Shown here piece after piece: positions 17,981 to 28,574 of a DNA stretch of 64,000 nt. The stretch is taken from NCBI RefSeq assembly GCF_000423205.1, contig NZ_AUHN01000006.1, forward strand, positions 310,001 through 374,000, read 5' to 3'. A model generated the notes under the pieces. That model had not been told where the DNA came from. It did not search any database and saw only the letters and a list, made by a program, of their open reading frames with translations. The stretch is from Jonesia quinghaiensis DSM 15701. Lineage in GTDB: Bacteria > Actinomycetota > Actinomycetes > Actinomycetales > Cellulomonadaceae. Position numbers and translations under genes: made by a program. The stretch's first letter is position 1; every line of letters starts with the position of its first letter.

Positions 17981-18976
17981 GTGAAAAAGCTCATTAATGA
18001 CCCCCGCGATGTCCTGAGGGAAAGCGTTGAAGGGTTCGCGCTTGCTCACTCGTCCATTGTTGAGGCGCATTGGGACCCAACATTCATTTCCCAACGCAGA
18101 CCGCTGCCACACTCAACGGTGGCGTTGGTGTCCGGTGGGGGATCGGGCCACGAGCCCCTGCACGGTGGTTTTGTGGGGGATGGCATGCTTGCTGCCGCCG
18201 TGCCCGGTGCGATGTTTACCTCGCCAACTCCAGATCAGATTGATGCAGCATTTCACCACGCTGATGTTGGTGGCGGGGTTGTGGCGATCGTGAAAAATTA
18301 CACTGGCGACGTCATGAATTTTGAGATGGCAGTTGAACTAGCGCAAGCCGACGGAATCGATGTGCGTACAGTGCTCGTAAATGACGATGTTGCTGTTGAG
18401 GACTCGACATGGACGGCAGGTCGGCGAGGGGTGGCCGGCACAGTGTTGGTGGAGAAAATTGCTGGTGCTGCAGCGGCTCGGGGTGATGATCTTGAGACTG
18501 TTGTGCGTATTGCCGAGCATGTCAACGCCAACGTGCGGTCAATGGGAGTTGCGCTCAGTGCATGCACAGTCCCACATGCCGGGGTTCCCTCATTCGATCT
18601 CGGTGACGACGAAATCGAGTTGGGTATCGGGATCCACGGTGAGCCCGGGCGACGGCGAGAGAAACTGTCAGAAGCAGACACCATCACCGCAACGCTCCTT
18701 GAAGCGATCACTGATGACTTAGCGCTGGCTTCCGGTGAGCAGGTACTTCTTTTTGTTAATGGGATGGGCGGCACGCCGACTTCCGAGTTGTATATCGTCT
18801 ACCGTGCGGCTGCTGAACTACTAAGCCGCGCAGGCGTTGTCGTGAGTAGATCACTTGTGGGGAACTATGTCACCTCGCTTGATATGCAAGGGGTGTCGCT
18901 GTCTGTGTTACGGCTCGATGATGACATGACGAGCCTGTGGGACGCTCCCGTCCATACAGCAGCTCTACGCTGGTAG
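17981..18976 (+). CDS. dhaK: Dihydroxyacetone kinase subunit K
   Basis: This 331-residue subunit binds dihydroxyacetone covalently and accepts phosphate from DhaL. Visible are GGGSGHEPLHGGFVG near residue 55 and the substrate-binding His in the GIGIHGEPG motif. The GTG at 17981 is preceded by GGAAGG at 6 nt; the 19-codon upstream reading is discarded. It begins a dhaKLM operon after a 133-bp gap from folC that contains only weak dyads and no clear promoter. Confidence 0.93.
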   Translation: MKKLINDPRDVLRESVEGFALAHSSIVEAHWDPTFISQRRPLPHSTVALVSGGGSGHEPLHGGFVGDGMLAAAVPGAMFTSPTPDQIDAAFHHADVGGGVVAIVKNYTGDVMNFEMAVELAQADGIDVRTVLVNDDVAVEDSTWTAGRRGVAGTVLVEKIAGAAAARGDDLETVVRIAEHVNANVRSMGVALSACTVPHAGVPSFDLGDDEIELGIGIHGEPGRRREKLSEADTITATLLEAITDDLALASGEQVLLFVNGMGGTPTSELYIVYRAAAELLSRAGVVVSRSLVGNYVTSLDMQGVSLSVLRLDDDMTSLWDAPVHTAALRW

Positions 18977-18988
18977 CGAGTACAGGAG

Positions 18989-19633
18989 ATGACCGTGTTA
19001 ACCAACCAATGGGCTGTGAAGTGGATCGCTGGATGTGCCACCTCTATCCACGACCACCGCAGTGAACTCAGTCAACTCGACCGTGTCATTGGTGATGGTG
19101 ATCATGGAGAGAACCTTGCTCGCGGCTTCGCAGCGGTTGCACAACGACTTCAGGAGAACACGCCCGACACCCCCGCTGATGTGCTGCGGATGGTTGCTAC
19201 CACGTTGATGTCGACAGTAGGGGGTGCGTCTGGGCCACTATATGGGACGGCATTTCTCCGTGCAGCGAAGGCAATTGAGGGGCGTGATCTCGACTCGTTG
19301 GCTGTTGTCGATCTCCTGACAGCAGCGAGAGACGGAACTATTTTCCGAGGGAAAGCCGCGGTGGGAGAAAAAACTATGGTCGATGCTTGGGCGCCCGCTG
19401 TCGACGCCGCACGTGAGGCGTATGACCAAGGGCTGCCCCCAGATCAAGTACTCAGTGCCGCTGCCACAGGCGCAGCGCTTGGAGCACGCGCAACAACAAT
19501 TCTGCAAGCCCGAAAAGGACGAGCGAGTTACCTAGGTGAACGTTCCGTGGGACATAAGGACCCCGGAGCAACCTCAACTGCGCTTATCCTTGAGGCTGCA
19601 TCTCAAGCCGCTAAGAATGGAGAAGTATCATGA
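18989..19633 (+). CDS. dhaL: Dihydroxyacetone kinase subunit L (ADP-binding)
   Basis: This 214-residue subunit holds ADP, which is rephosphorylated by DhaM, and passes phosphate to dihydroxyacetone on DhaK. The metal- and nucleotide-binding motif GDGDHGENLARGF is at about residues 32-44; GGASGPLYG and the late KDPGATS are also family marks. It follows dhaK by 12 bp and overlaps dhaM by 4 bp (ATGA). Confidence 0.93.
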   Translation: MTVLTNQWAVKWIAGCATSIHDHRSELSQLDRVIGDGDHGENLARGFAAVAQRLQENTPDTPADVLRMVATTLMSTVGGASGPLYGTAFLRAAKAIEGRDLDSLAVVDLLTAARDGTIFRGKAAVGEKTMVDAWAPAVDAAREAYDQGLPPDQVLSAAATGAALGARATTILQARKGRASYLGERSVGHKDPGATSTALILEAASQAAKNGEVS

Positions 19634-20352
19634 CCCCTGCTGTTGCTTTGGTCTTTGTCTCACACAGCGGTCTGCTCGCTCAGGGCATCGTTGACCTCTG
19701 CCGCCAGATGGCGCCCACCACTGTGATGATTCCAGCTGGTGGTTTAGAGGATGGTTCTTTAGGAACATCTTTTGACACGATTGCTGCTGCCATCGAACGT
19801 GCCGCTGGGTTAGGTGATGACAGTGAAGACCCTCTGCGTGATGTAGTTGTTTTGGCTGACCTTGGGTCAGCAGTGTTGTCGACGCAGTCTGTGATGGAGT
19901 TTCTACCAGCGGAATTGGAGGGGCGAATCACTTTGGCTTCAGCCCCCTTTGTTGAAGGTGGTGTTGCTGCTGCTGTGTCTGCTGAAGGAGGCGCGCCTGC
20001 AGCTGATGTTGCCCGCAGCGCTCATCAAGCTATGGACTCTCTTCTGTCACCGTTGTCAGCGACTGAACACGTTACACCTCCAGGTGTTGAGGGCAGCGTC
20101 TCGCAAGAAGTTGAGGTACTGAACTCGCTGGGCTTGCATGCACGGCCAGCTGCTGTGCTTGCTCGACTGATTGCTTCTTTCGATGCACACGTGACACTCA
20201 ACGGAGCTGACGGAAGTTCGGTCATTGAGATCATGAAGTTGGGGGTGAGCGGCGGACAACGGCTTGTGATTACAGCACAGGGGCCGCAAGCAGAAGAGGC
20301 GCTCACCGCTGTTGTGCGCGCGATCACTGAAGGTTTCGGCGAACTGGCATAG
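19630..20352 (+). CDS. dhaM: PTS-dependent dihydroxyacetone kinase phosphotransferase DhaM (EIIA-HPr)
   Basis: This 240-residue protein has two phosphotransfer domains. The N-terminal EIIA(Man)-like domain has its phosphorylatable His at residue 12 (FVSHSG). The C-terminal HPr-like domain has LGLHARPA with His170. No EI-like domain is present, unlike E. coli DhaM. General EI encoded elsewhere would phosphorylate it with PEP, and it then re-phosphorylates ADP on DhaL. It is the last gene of the operon. Confidence 0.92.
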   Translation: MTPAVALVFVSHSGLLAQGIVDLCRQMAPTTVMIPAGGLEDGSLGTSFDTIAAAIERAAGLGDDSEDPLRDVVVLADLGSAVLSTQSVMEFLPAELEGRITLASAPFVEGGVAAAVSAEGGAPAADVARSAHQAMDSLLSPLSATEHVTPPGVEGSVSQEVEVLNSLGLHARPAAVLARLIASFDAHVTLNGADGSSVIEIMKLGVSGGQRLVITAQGPQAEEALTAVVRAITEGFGELA

Positions 20353-20372
20353 ATTGTCGCTATCCTTGGACA

Positions 20373-20795
20373 GTGACACATGCCCCAGCTCCCGGTTCCC
20401 GAATCATTGCTAAGAAGAGTGCGCGCCAACAGTTCACTTCTGTGACGCTGGTGCTCCAAGCCTTTGTCGTAGTGTTTGCGACGGTGGTCGCCGTCAGGTT
20501 TTCTGATATCGATCTCATCGCCGCAGAGCCCCAACAACTCTGGATCTTTGGTGGCGTACTGACTGCCTTCTTCCTCGTGATTTCTCGGTTGCAGGGCAGT
20601 GTGTATGGAGTTGTTGCAGGCACTGCAGCACAGGTCCCATTTGCTGCACTCAGCCTAGTGGTGGACACCTCGTTCATTGTTGTTGCGATTGTTTTTCTGG
20701 GTGTGTGGATCGCTTCAGTGTTGCTTGGTGCAAAGATTGACCGAGAACGGGCCGCATACGACGCACAGCATCCAGACACTGCGCCAAACGTGTAG
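20373..20795 (+). CDS. DUF4233 membrane protein
   Basis: This 140-residue protein has four hydrophobic segments and a short charged C terminus, as in the DUF4233 family that usually follows folC in actinobacteria. Function is unknown. The GTG start at 20373 is preceded by TTGGA. It lies 20 bp after dhaM, so it is probably read through from the dha operon. A perfect 16-bp inverted repeat follows it. Confidence 0.75.
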   Translation: MTHAPAPGSRIIAKKSARQQFTSVTLVLQAFVVVFATVVAVRFSDIDLIAAEPQQLWIFGGVLTAFFLVISRLQGSVYGVVAGTAAQVPFAALSLVVDTSFIVVAIVFLGVWIASVLLGAKIDRERAAYDAQHPDTAPNV

Positions 20796-20801
20796 AAGTT
20801 A

Positions 20802-20837
20802 CCTGCCTAGCAGGGGATTCATCCCCTGCTAGGCAGG
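20802..20837. terminator. Perfect hairpin between DUF4233 gene and ndk
   Basis: Arms 20802-20817 and 20822-20837 (16 bp, perfect) enclose the loop TTCA. There is no T-run. It probably ends or attenuates the folC-dha-DUF4233 transcript just before ndk. Confidence 0.65.
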
Positions 20838-20873
20838 GCGCGCGTGTCACAGAGACTAGGTAGAGTTGTTCTC

Positions 20874-21308
20874 ATGACACACCACACGACGGAACGCACA
20901 CTCATTCTCATCAAACCCGATGGGGTAAGGCGCGGTCTCATCGGGCAGATTGTGTCCCGCATCGAGTCCAAAGGGTACATTGTTGTTGCTTTAGAGTTGC
21001 GGGAAGCCAGCCGAGAACTGCTGGAGCAGCACTATGCAGAGCATGTCGGTAAGCCTTTCTATGAACCTCTGTGTGACTTCATGTCTTCAGGCCCTTTAGT
21101 TGCTGTCGTCGCTGAGGGGGAACGCGTCATTGAGGGATTCCGCTCCCTTGCTGGAACGACAGACCCAACTCAGGCTTCGCCAGGAACAATTCGTGGTGAT
21201 CTCGGGCGGGATTGGGGTCTACCTGTTGCCCAGAACCTGGTACATGGTTCTGATTCTCCACAGTCAGCAACACGCGAGATCGGTCTGTGGTTTCCTACGC
21301 TTTCTTAA
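20874..21308 (+). CDS. ndk: Nucleoside diphosphate kinase
   Basis: This 144-residue enzyme transfers the gamma phosphate among NTPs. It begins with ERTLILIKPDGV, and the phospho-His motif NLVHGSDSP is present. Length is typical of the family. The ATG at 20874 matches the family N terminus; ten codons upstream in frame look untranslated. It is 9 bp upstream of smc. Confidence 0.95.
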   Translation: MTHHTTERTLILIKPDGVRRGLIGQIVSRIESKGYIVVALELREASRELLEQHYAEHVGKPFYEPLCDFMSSGPLVAVVAEGERVIEGFRSLAGTTDPTQASPGTIRGDLGRDWGLPVAQNLVHGSDSPQSATREIGLWFPTLS

Positions 21309-21317
21309 GAAGTCTTT

Positions 21318-24300
21318 GTGTATCTCAAAACCTTGACCCTTCGCGGGTTTAAATCTTTCGCCAGTGCTACCCGGTTCGATTTCGAGCCGGGTATCACTTG
21401 TGTCGTCGGACCAAACGGTTCCGGTAAATCCAACGTTGTTGATGCCCTTGCGTGGGTGATGGGGGAGCAAGGGGCTAAAACCTTACGTGGCGGCAAAATG
21501 GAAGATGTCATCTTCGCCGGCACGTCAGCTCGCCAAGCTCTGGGGCGCGCCGAGGTTTCTTTGACCATCGACAATGCCGATGGCAAACTCCCCATTGATT
21601 ATGCAGAGGTAACGATCACTCGGACACTGTTTCGCAGTGGGGGTTCAGAGTATGCGATCAATGGGGCGCCAGTGCGGCTGCTCGACATCCAAGAACTGCT
21701 CTCAGACACTGGCCTTGGCCGGGAAATGCACGTCATCGTTGGTCAGGGCCAACTCGACACAGTCCTGCGCGCAACCCCAACAGAACGTCGTGGCTTCATC
21801 GAAGAGGCTGCGGGTGTTCTTAAACACCGAAAACGTAAAGAAAAAGCACTTCGTAAACTCGATAATATGCAGGGAAATCTCCTGCGGTTGACGGACCTGC
21901 TTGCTGAGCTCAACAAACAACTCGGGCCACTAGCGCGCCAAGCTCACGCTGCACGCCGTGGAGCAGTATTCCAAGCCGTAGCCCGCGATGCCGGGTTGCG
22001 TCTCCTCGCAGACGACTTGACCCACCTCGATGCGCGCCTTAAAGACCGTAGCGGTGCAGTGCACACCATGCAGGCCCAGGTCGCTGACATGAACCGTCAG
22101 TTGGCAGTCGCCCGTGAACACCTCGCGGAACAGGAGGTGATCGCAGCTCACGCTTCACCGCGTCGCTCGACTCTGTCAGCAGCAGTCATGGCACTCGCCC
22201 AACACCACGAACAGCTCAAAGCGATGGCATCACTCACTGCTGAACGCTTGCGCCACCTTGGGGCCCCTGATCAACATGCTGTCATCGATCGTTCGCCCGC
22301 AACAGAAGAAGCGTTGTCCTCAGCGCAGCGTCAACGAGAGGCTCTCGATGAGAAAATCTCCCAGGAGAACGCGGAACTACAGCGCGTCACATCACTGAAA
22401 ACTGCTGCCAGTGAGGCGCTCATTAAGGTTGAAACTGAGCGGTCCACTGCGTTCACTACTCGTCGCAACTATGAAAAACAGCGTGACCAACTATCAGCGG
22501 ATGTCACTGCGGCCCGCGCCATTCTTGATGCAGTGACTACCGATGTACAACAAGCGCATGAGGCGGTCACGGCTGCAGTGGCACGCCGTGATGATCTTGA
22601 AACGCCGGGCGAACTCCCGGTCCTTCACGACGATGGCTTGAGTGCTGTTCAAGAAGCACGATCTACGGCGACATCCATTGCAGAGCAACTACGGCAAGCC
22701 CGAGGTGAGACTAGTCGGGCAGAACAAGCGCTAGCTAGGTCCAGTGCGAGTGTGGAGGTCTTGACGAGTCAACTTCGTTCAGTTCCGGATTCGATGCTTG
22801 ACGCCGGAGGAGTTCACGGAACACTGCTGGAACATGTTCACTTAGTTCCCCGCTATGCGCCGGCGCTAACAGCACTATTTGAGCACTATCTCGAAGCCGT
22901 TGTGGTGGACTCACCAGAACTCGCACTGGATATAGCCGATGGCCATCCAGAATCGACCCTGACACTGGTGCACCCAGGCGCCCAGATACGTGCTCATGCT
23001 TCCACACTCACTCAAGACAACATTGAGCCGCCATTTGTGAATGTCGGAGCTCTCGTTCCACAGATAGTCGATTCTCAACGACATCGCGGAGCCGATGTGA
23101 CTGCACAGTTTATGCAGTTAATTGCCCGGCACGCCGTCATCGCGCCAGATCTTGAGCACGCGCAGCAGTGGGTTACTGACAATCCGGCAATGGTGGCAGC
23201 AACGATGGATGGGCACTTAGTCCGTCACGGATCTTTGCACCTGCACCCTGCGCAAACCGGGAAAGTTGCATTGAAAGAGCAACTGGATCAGCATCGGACA
23301 GACATAGTCCGTCATGAGCGCGACCGTGATGCTGCACTGATGCGTCAAGAGGAGCTTTCTCGACTGCATGACGAAGCCTTAGTAGCGCTGAAGTCTGCCC
23401 AAGATCGCCAGGCAGAGATTCGATCTCAACACGCACAAGCAACAGCAGAGCACCAACGATTGTCCGCGCTATGGCACTCAGCTAGTGCTGAACTACAACG
23501 CGCAGAGTCTGCTGTTGTGTCGTTAGTTGCTCGTAGGTCGAAGGCACAAGAGACACTGGAACAGCGAACCTTAGCGTTGGAGTCACTCACCGCTAAACCA
23601 ACTGAGGTTGTTCCCGAACAGGATTACGCTGATCGCATCAGCGACCTGCGCCAGCAGTTCGCTGATGTTCAGGAACATGAAACCCAAGGGCGTGTTCGCC
23701 TGCGTGCGCTTCAGGAACAGCGGACAACTTTGCACAACAAGATCAACAGTTTGACTCGAGCACTCGAGCATGAGCGAGTCGCTCATCAGCGGGCCGCGGA
23801 GCAGGCGCGCCGTCGATCAGAACAGCATGCCGCCACGACAAGCATCCAGAACACAGTCCACCGTGCGCTCACGCTCATTGACCGATCAGAACAGCACGCT
23901 CGAGCTGAACTTGCTGTGCTTGAGGAAAGTTACGCTCAGACCCACCAACATATTCAGGGGCTACGCGATCGTGAACGCGATCTGGGGACCGCACTTGATG
24001 ATGTTCGTGAACGCCTGCACCGTGAAGAGCTTTCACTGTCCCACCTGACAGCGGAGCACACACACCTCAGCTCCCAAGCCCTAGAAGACTTTGGGGTTGA
24101 CCCCACACTTCTGGTTGAACAGTTTGGTCCGCACCATGACACCCCGGACTATGCTGCTGCCCTGCGGTCACCAGACAAGGAAAACGGCGATAAACTCCTG
24201 CCATTTGACCGTCAGCGAGTGGAACAGGCTCGTGACACCGCTCAGAAGAAGTTCGGAAACCTCGGCAAAATCAATCCGTTGGCTCTTGAAGAGTACAAAG

Positions 24301-24884
24301 CTCTTGAAGAGCGGCATACGTTTCTCGCCCAACAGCTTGATGATCTCAAGCGTTCTCGGACGGACCTTATGGCACTGGTCCGGGACATTGATGATCAGGT
24401 TCGCACGGTGTTCCTTGAAGCTTTCGAAGATACTGCGCTGCAGTTTGAGCGCATTTTCCCTCGACTTTTTCCCGGGGGCACAGGGCGGATGTTCTTGACT
24501 GACCCTGACAACGCGCTCACCACTGGAATTGAGATCGAAGCGCGCCCTGCCGGGAAGAAAGTGACACGAATCTCGCTCCTCTCAGGTGGGGAGAGGTCCC
24601 TTACTGCGGTGGCACTTCTCGTTGCGATTTTCAAAGCCCGGCCGAGCCCTTTTTATGTCATGGATGAGGTCGAGGCTGCGCTGGATGACATGAATCTTTC
24701 ACGCCTGTTGACGCTGTTCAGAGAACTACAAGAGGACTCTCAACTCATCGTCATCACACACCAAAAACGGACCATGGAGATCGCCGATTCGCTCTACGGA
24801 GTGACCATGCATAAGGACGGCATCTCCACCGTTGTGACGCATCGCATGGACCACGACGACAGTGCGACCAAAATCATCACATGA
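21318..24884 (+). CDS. smc: Chromosome segregation protein SMC
   Basis: This 1188-residue ATPase of the Smc-ScpAB condensin has the expected five parts: N-terminal head with Walker [10 protein letters not shown] (residues 31-39), a coiled coil, a hinge near 500-650, a returning coiled coil, and a C-terminal head with signature LLSGGERSL and Walker B VMDEVEAALDD near residue 1112. The start is a GTG at 21318 giving MYLKTLTLRGFKSF, the standard family N terminus; the ribosome site is weak, suggesting coupling to ndk. It overlaps the next gene by 4 bp. Confidence 0.95.
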   Translation: MYLKTLTLRGFKSFASATRFDFEPGITCVVGPNGSGKSNVVDALAWVMGEQGAKTLRGGKMEDVIFAGTSARQALGRAEVSLTIDNADGKLPIDYAEVTITRTLFRSGGSEYAINGAPVRLLDIQELLSDTGLGREMHVIVGQGQLDTVLRATPTERRGFIEEAAGVLKHRKRKEKALRKLDNMQGNLLRLTDLLAELNKQLGPLARQAHAARRGAVFQAVARDAGLRLLADDLTHLDARLKDRSGAVHTMQAQVADMNRQLAVAREHLAEQEVIAAHASPRRSTLSAAVMALAQHHEQLKAMASLTAERLRHLGAPDQHAVIDRSPATEEALSSAQRQREALDEKISQENAELQRVTSLKTAASEALIKVETERSTAFTTRRNYEKQRDQLSADVTAARAILDAVTTDVQQAHEAVTAAVARRDDLETPGELPVLHDDGLSAVQEARSTATSIAEQLRQARGETSRAEQALARSSASVEVLTSQLRSVPDSMLDAGGVHGTLLEHVHLVPRYAPALTALFEHYLEAVVVDSPELALDIADGHPESTLTLVHPGAQIRAHASTLTQDNIEPPFVNVGALVPQIVDSQRHRGADVTAQFMQLIARHAVIAPDLEHAQQWVTDNPAMVAATMDGHLVRHGSLHLHPAQTGKVALKEQLDQHRTDIVRHERDRDAALMRQEELSRLHDEALVALKSAQDRQAEIRSQHAQATAEHQRLSALWHSASAELQRAESAVVSLVARRSKAQETLEQRTLALESLTAKPTEVVPEQDYADRISDLRQQFADVQEHETQGRVRLRALQEQRTTLHNKINSLTRALEHERVAHQRAAEQARRRSEQHAATTSIQNTVHRALTLIDRSEQHARAELAVLEESYAQTHQHIQGLRDRERDLGTALDDVRERLHREELSLSHLTAEHTHLSSQALEDFGVDPTLLVEQFGPHHDTPDYAAALRSPDKENGDKLLPFDRQRVEQARDTAQKKFGNLGKINPLALEEYKALEERHTFLAQQLDDLKRSRTDLMALVRDIDDQVRTVFLEAFEDTALQFERIFPRLFPGGTGRMFLTDPDNALTTGIEIEARPAGKKVTRISLLSGGERSLTAVALLVAIFKARPSPFYVMDEVEAALDDMNLSRLLTLFRELQEDSQLIVITHQKRTMEIADSLYGVTMHKDGISTVVTHRMDHDDSATKIIT

Positions 24885-25429
24885 TTCGCGATGAAGGCCC
24901 ACTTTTACGTGCTAAAAATGAAGACATGATGCCTGTTGTCGCCTGGTTTTTCGGTGCTTTTATCCTTGCTGTAGTTGTCCTTGTCGGAGCCGGGCGAGCC
25001 TCAATGATCGCGGCTGCTAGCGATGATGAAGAAGATGTGAAACGGCCTCTTGGTTCGCGTTGGCGTCTCCTGTGGAGCGACGCGGCAGGTGCGCTTAAAC
25101 CACTATCACTTCGTGTGCGGATCGCCTTGTTGAGTATGCTCGCCGCAGTTCGCATCGTGAGTCGTGAACGAGTCCGTGCAGTCCGCCGTGATTTGGCTGT
25201 TCATGTTGCCCAGCGACGCAACCTGAAAAAGTCAGGTGTACGCGTTCCTGCGTCACCGGCAACGGGACTCGCTACGGCAGGTCTATCAACCTTCACCTCC
25301 AACGTCACCTGGGACGAGTTCACTGAAGCCACAGCGCTTTCTGACAGTGACCACGACAGTTTCGATATGCTTGCGCAGCGTTTTGACAGTCTCTATGGAG
25401 CAGTGAGCGGGAGCCGCGACAGCGCATAA
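24881..25429 (+). CDS. Hypothetical membrane protein between smc and ftsY
   Basis: I do not recognise this 182-residue protein. One hydrophobic segment at about residues 17-38 is followed by an acidic patch (DDEED), a basic middle rich in Arg (about 60-120) and a polar C-terminal tail. It overlaps smc by ATGA, so it is translationally coupled. An in-frame ATG pair at 24926/24929 is an alternative start that would put the helix at the N terminus. The position between a condensin gene and the SRP receptor gene suggests co-expression only; function is unknown. Confidence 0.6.
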   Translation: MIRDEGPLLRAKNEDMMPVVAWFFGAFILAVVVLVGAGRASMIAAASDDEEDVKRPLGSRWRLLWSDAAGALKPLSLRVRIALLSMLAAVRIVSRERVRAVRRDLAVHVAQRRNLKKSGVRVPASPATGLATAGLSTFTSNVTWDEFTEATALSDSDHDSFDMLAQRFDSLYGAVSGSRDSA

Positions 25430-25455
25430 GGTGGGAATCTGTCACACTGTAATGC

Positions 25456-26631
25456 GTGACTGATCTGCTTCCTTACCTTGTCCCCACACTCGTTGTCCTT
25501 TCAGGACTTGGCTACGCCGGCTTTGTGCGGAGCAAACGCTCCTCCCGTGGTCCACAAGAGGGCCCGCAAAGCATTGAACGCGACACTGTTGTCACGGGGG
25601 ACGACAGTGACCTGCGTGATGGTGTGGGGGAGGAAAGCGAGCCGCGTTCTGCTGGGCCTGTTCACACTCCCGATGTTCCATTACCAGCCAGCGGTCGCAT
25701 GGCGCGATTGCGTGGCCGCCTCGCAGCTTCAGGGTCACCGTTAGGGCAGCGCCTCTTAGCGATTCTCTCAAAAGACCACATTGAGGAAAGCGACTGGGAT
25801 GAGTTGGAAGAAACTCTTCTCATGGCGGACTTAGGCGTAGGCCCCACCACGGAACTTATCGATGCTCTGCGAACTCGGGCACGTGTTGAGGATATTCGTG
25901 AGGCGGGGACCATCCGCCAGATTGTCAAAGAAGAACTCCTCGCAATTGTGGACCCAACGTTGGACCGAACACTCCACCTTGACCGTCCCGAATCTGCGGA
26001 TGAGGTTGTACCCCCCGCTGTCATCGTGGTTGTTGGTGTCAATGGGACAGGAAAAACCACAACGATCGGTAAACTCACCCGGGTTCTTGTTGCGGACGGC
26101 CAAAAAGTTCTGTTGGGGGCAGCAGACACCTTCCGTGCTGCAGCCGCAGATCAACTTCAAACATGGGGCCAGCAGGTCGGTGTAGAAACGGTGCGGTCAG
26201 ATCGTGACGGTGCCGATCCGGCGTCCGTTGCCTTCGATGCTGTTCGAACTGGCCGTTCCACCGGTGTTGACGTTGTTGTCGTTGATACGGCCGGGCGTTT
26301 GCAAAACAAGGCAGGACTAATGGATGAACTCTCAAAAATCACGAGAGTTATCACCAAAGAAGCGCCCATCAGTGAGGTGTTGCTTGTTCTTGATGCCACG
26401 ACCGGGCAGAACGGTTTGAACCAGGCGCGCGTATTCTCCCAGGTTGCAGGTGTCACGGGAATTGTCCTGACGAAACTTGATGGCACTGCCCGCGGAGGCA
26501 TCGTCGTCGCTGTGCAACGTGAACTCGGTGTGCCGGTCAAGCTTGTTGGTTTAGGTGAGGGCCCTGATGACTTGGCGCCGTTTGATCCTGAACAGTTTGT
26601 TGACGGTCTTCTTGGAGTGTCCGCTTCATAA
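25456..26631 (+). CDS. ftsY: Signal recognition particle receptor FtsY
   Basis: This 391-residue SRP GTPase docks ribosome-Ffh complexes at the membrane. It has an N-terminal transmembrane helix (residues 3-24) as in other actinobacterial FtsY, a short acidic linker, then the NG domain with GVNGTGKTTT (near 194), DTAGRLQNK and TKLDGTARGG. The GTG start at 25456 gives the membrane helix directly. It lies 26 bp after the preceding membrane-protein gene. Confidence 0.95.
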   Translation: MTDLLPYLVPTLVVLSGLGYAGFVRSKRSSRGPQEGPQSIERDTVVTGDDSDLRDGVGEESEPRSAGPVHTPDVPLPASGRMARLRGRLAASGSPLGQRLLAILSKDHIEESDWDELEETLLMADLGVGPTTELIDALRTRARVEDIREAGTIRQIVKEELLAIVDPTLDRTLHLDRPESADEVVPPAVIVVVGVNGTGKTTTIGKLTRVLVADGQKVLLGAADTFRAAAADQLQTWGQQVGVETVRSDRDGADPASVAFDAVRTGRSTGVDVVVVDTAGRLQNKAGLMDELSKITRVITKEAPISEVLLVLDATTGQNGLNQARVFSQVAGVTGIVLTKLDGTARGGIVVAVQRELGVPVKLVGLGEGPDDLAPFDPEQFVDGLLGVSAS

Positions 26632-26693
26632 AACTGGACAATCGTGTCCTACCCGTTGAGTAAAGCGGTACATATGTTCAAGAACAGTGATCC

Positions 26694-26762
26694 GAAACAC
26701 ACTGTTTACACGCGGGTCCAGAACGTCACCGCGACGAAACCAGAGACTGACATCACCGTAAT
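26694..26762 (+). promoter_or_regulatory. GlnR-type binding boxes upstream of amtB
   Basis: GTCAC (26725-26729), six bases, GAAAC (26736-26740), six bases, CTGAC (26747-26751) follow the alternating gTnAC-n6-GaAAC pattern described for actinobacterial GlnR sites. A further GAAAC-n6-TTTAC lies at 26694-26709. They stand 60-130 bp before amtB, the expected place for nitrogen control of the ammonium transport operon. The regulator gene is not in the window. Confidence 0.55.
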
Positions 26763-26821
26763 TCCCCTCCCGCACAGTTGATACAGGTCAGCCGCCCGGC
26801 TGACGAGGGAGGTGAAATCAC

Positions 26822-28431
<1,610 letters not shown>

Positions 28432-28512
28432 CCTCACCACCGGCGGCGACCCCGAAGAATGCCCAGGCGGTGGAAAACACCACCACAGGTCGCCGTCAAG
28501 CATCACCAACCT

Positions 28513-28556
28513 AACTGGCGCGGATCGTTTACCCACGGATCCGCGCCAGTTCTTTT
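28513..28556 (+). terminator. Intrinsic terminator after glnK
   Basis: Perfect 14-bp arms AACTGGCGCGGATC (28513-28526) and 28538-28551 have an 11-nt loop, followed by CTTTTG. It may end or attenuate amtB-glnK before glnD, whose ribosome site begins only ~8 bp later. Confidence 0.8.
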
Positions 28557-28574
28557 GTGAACCAAGGGGGAACC

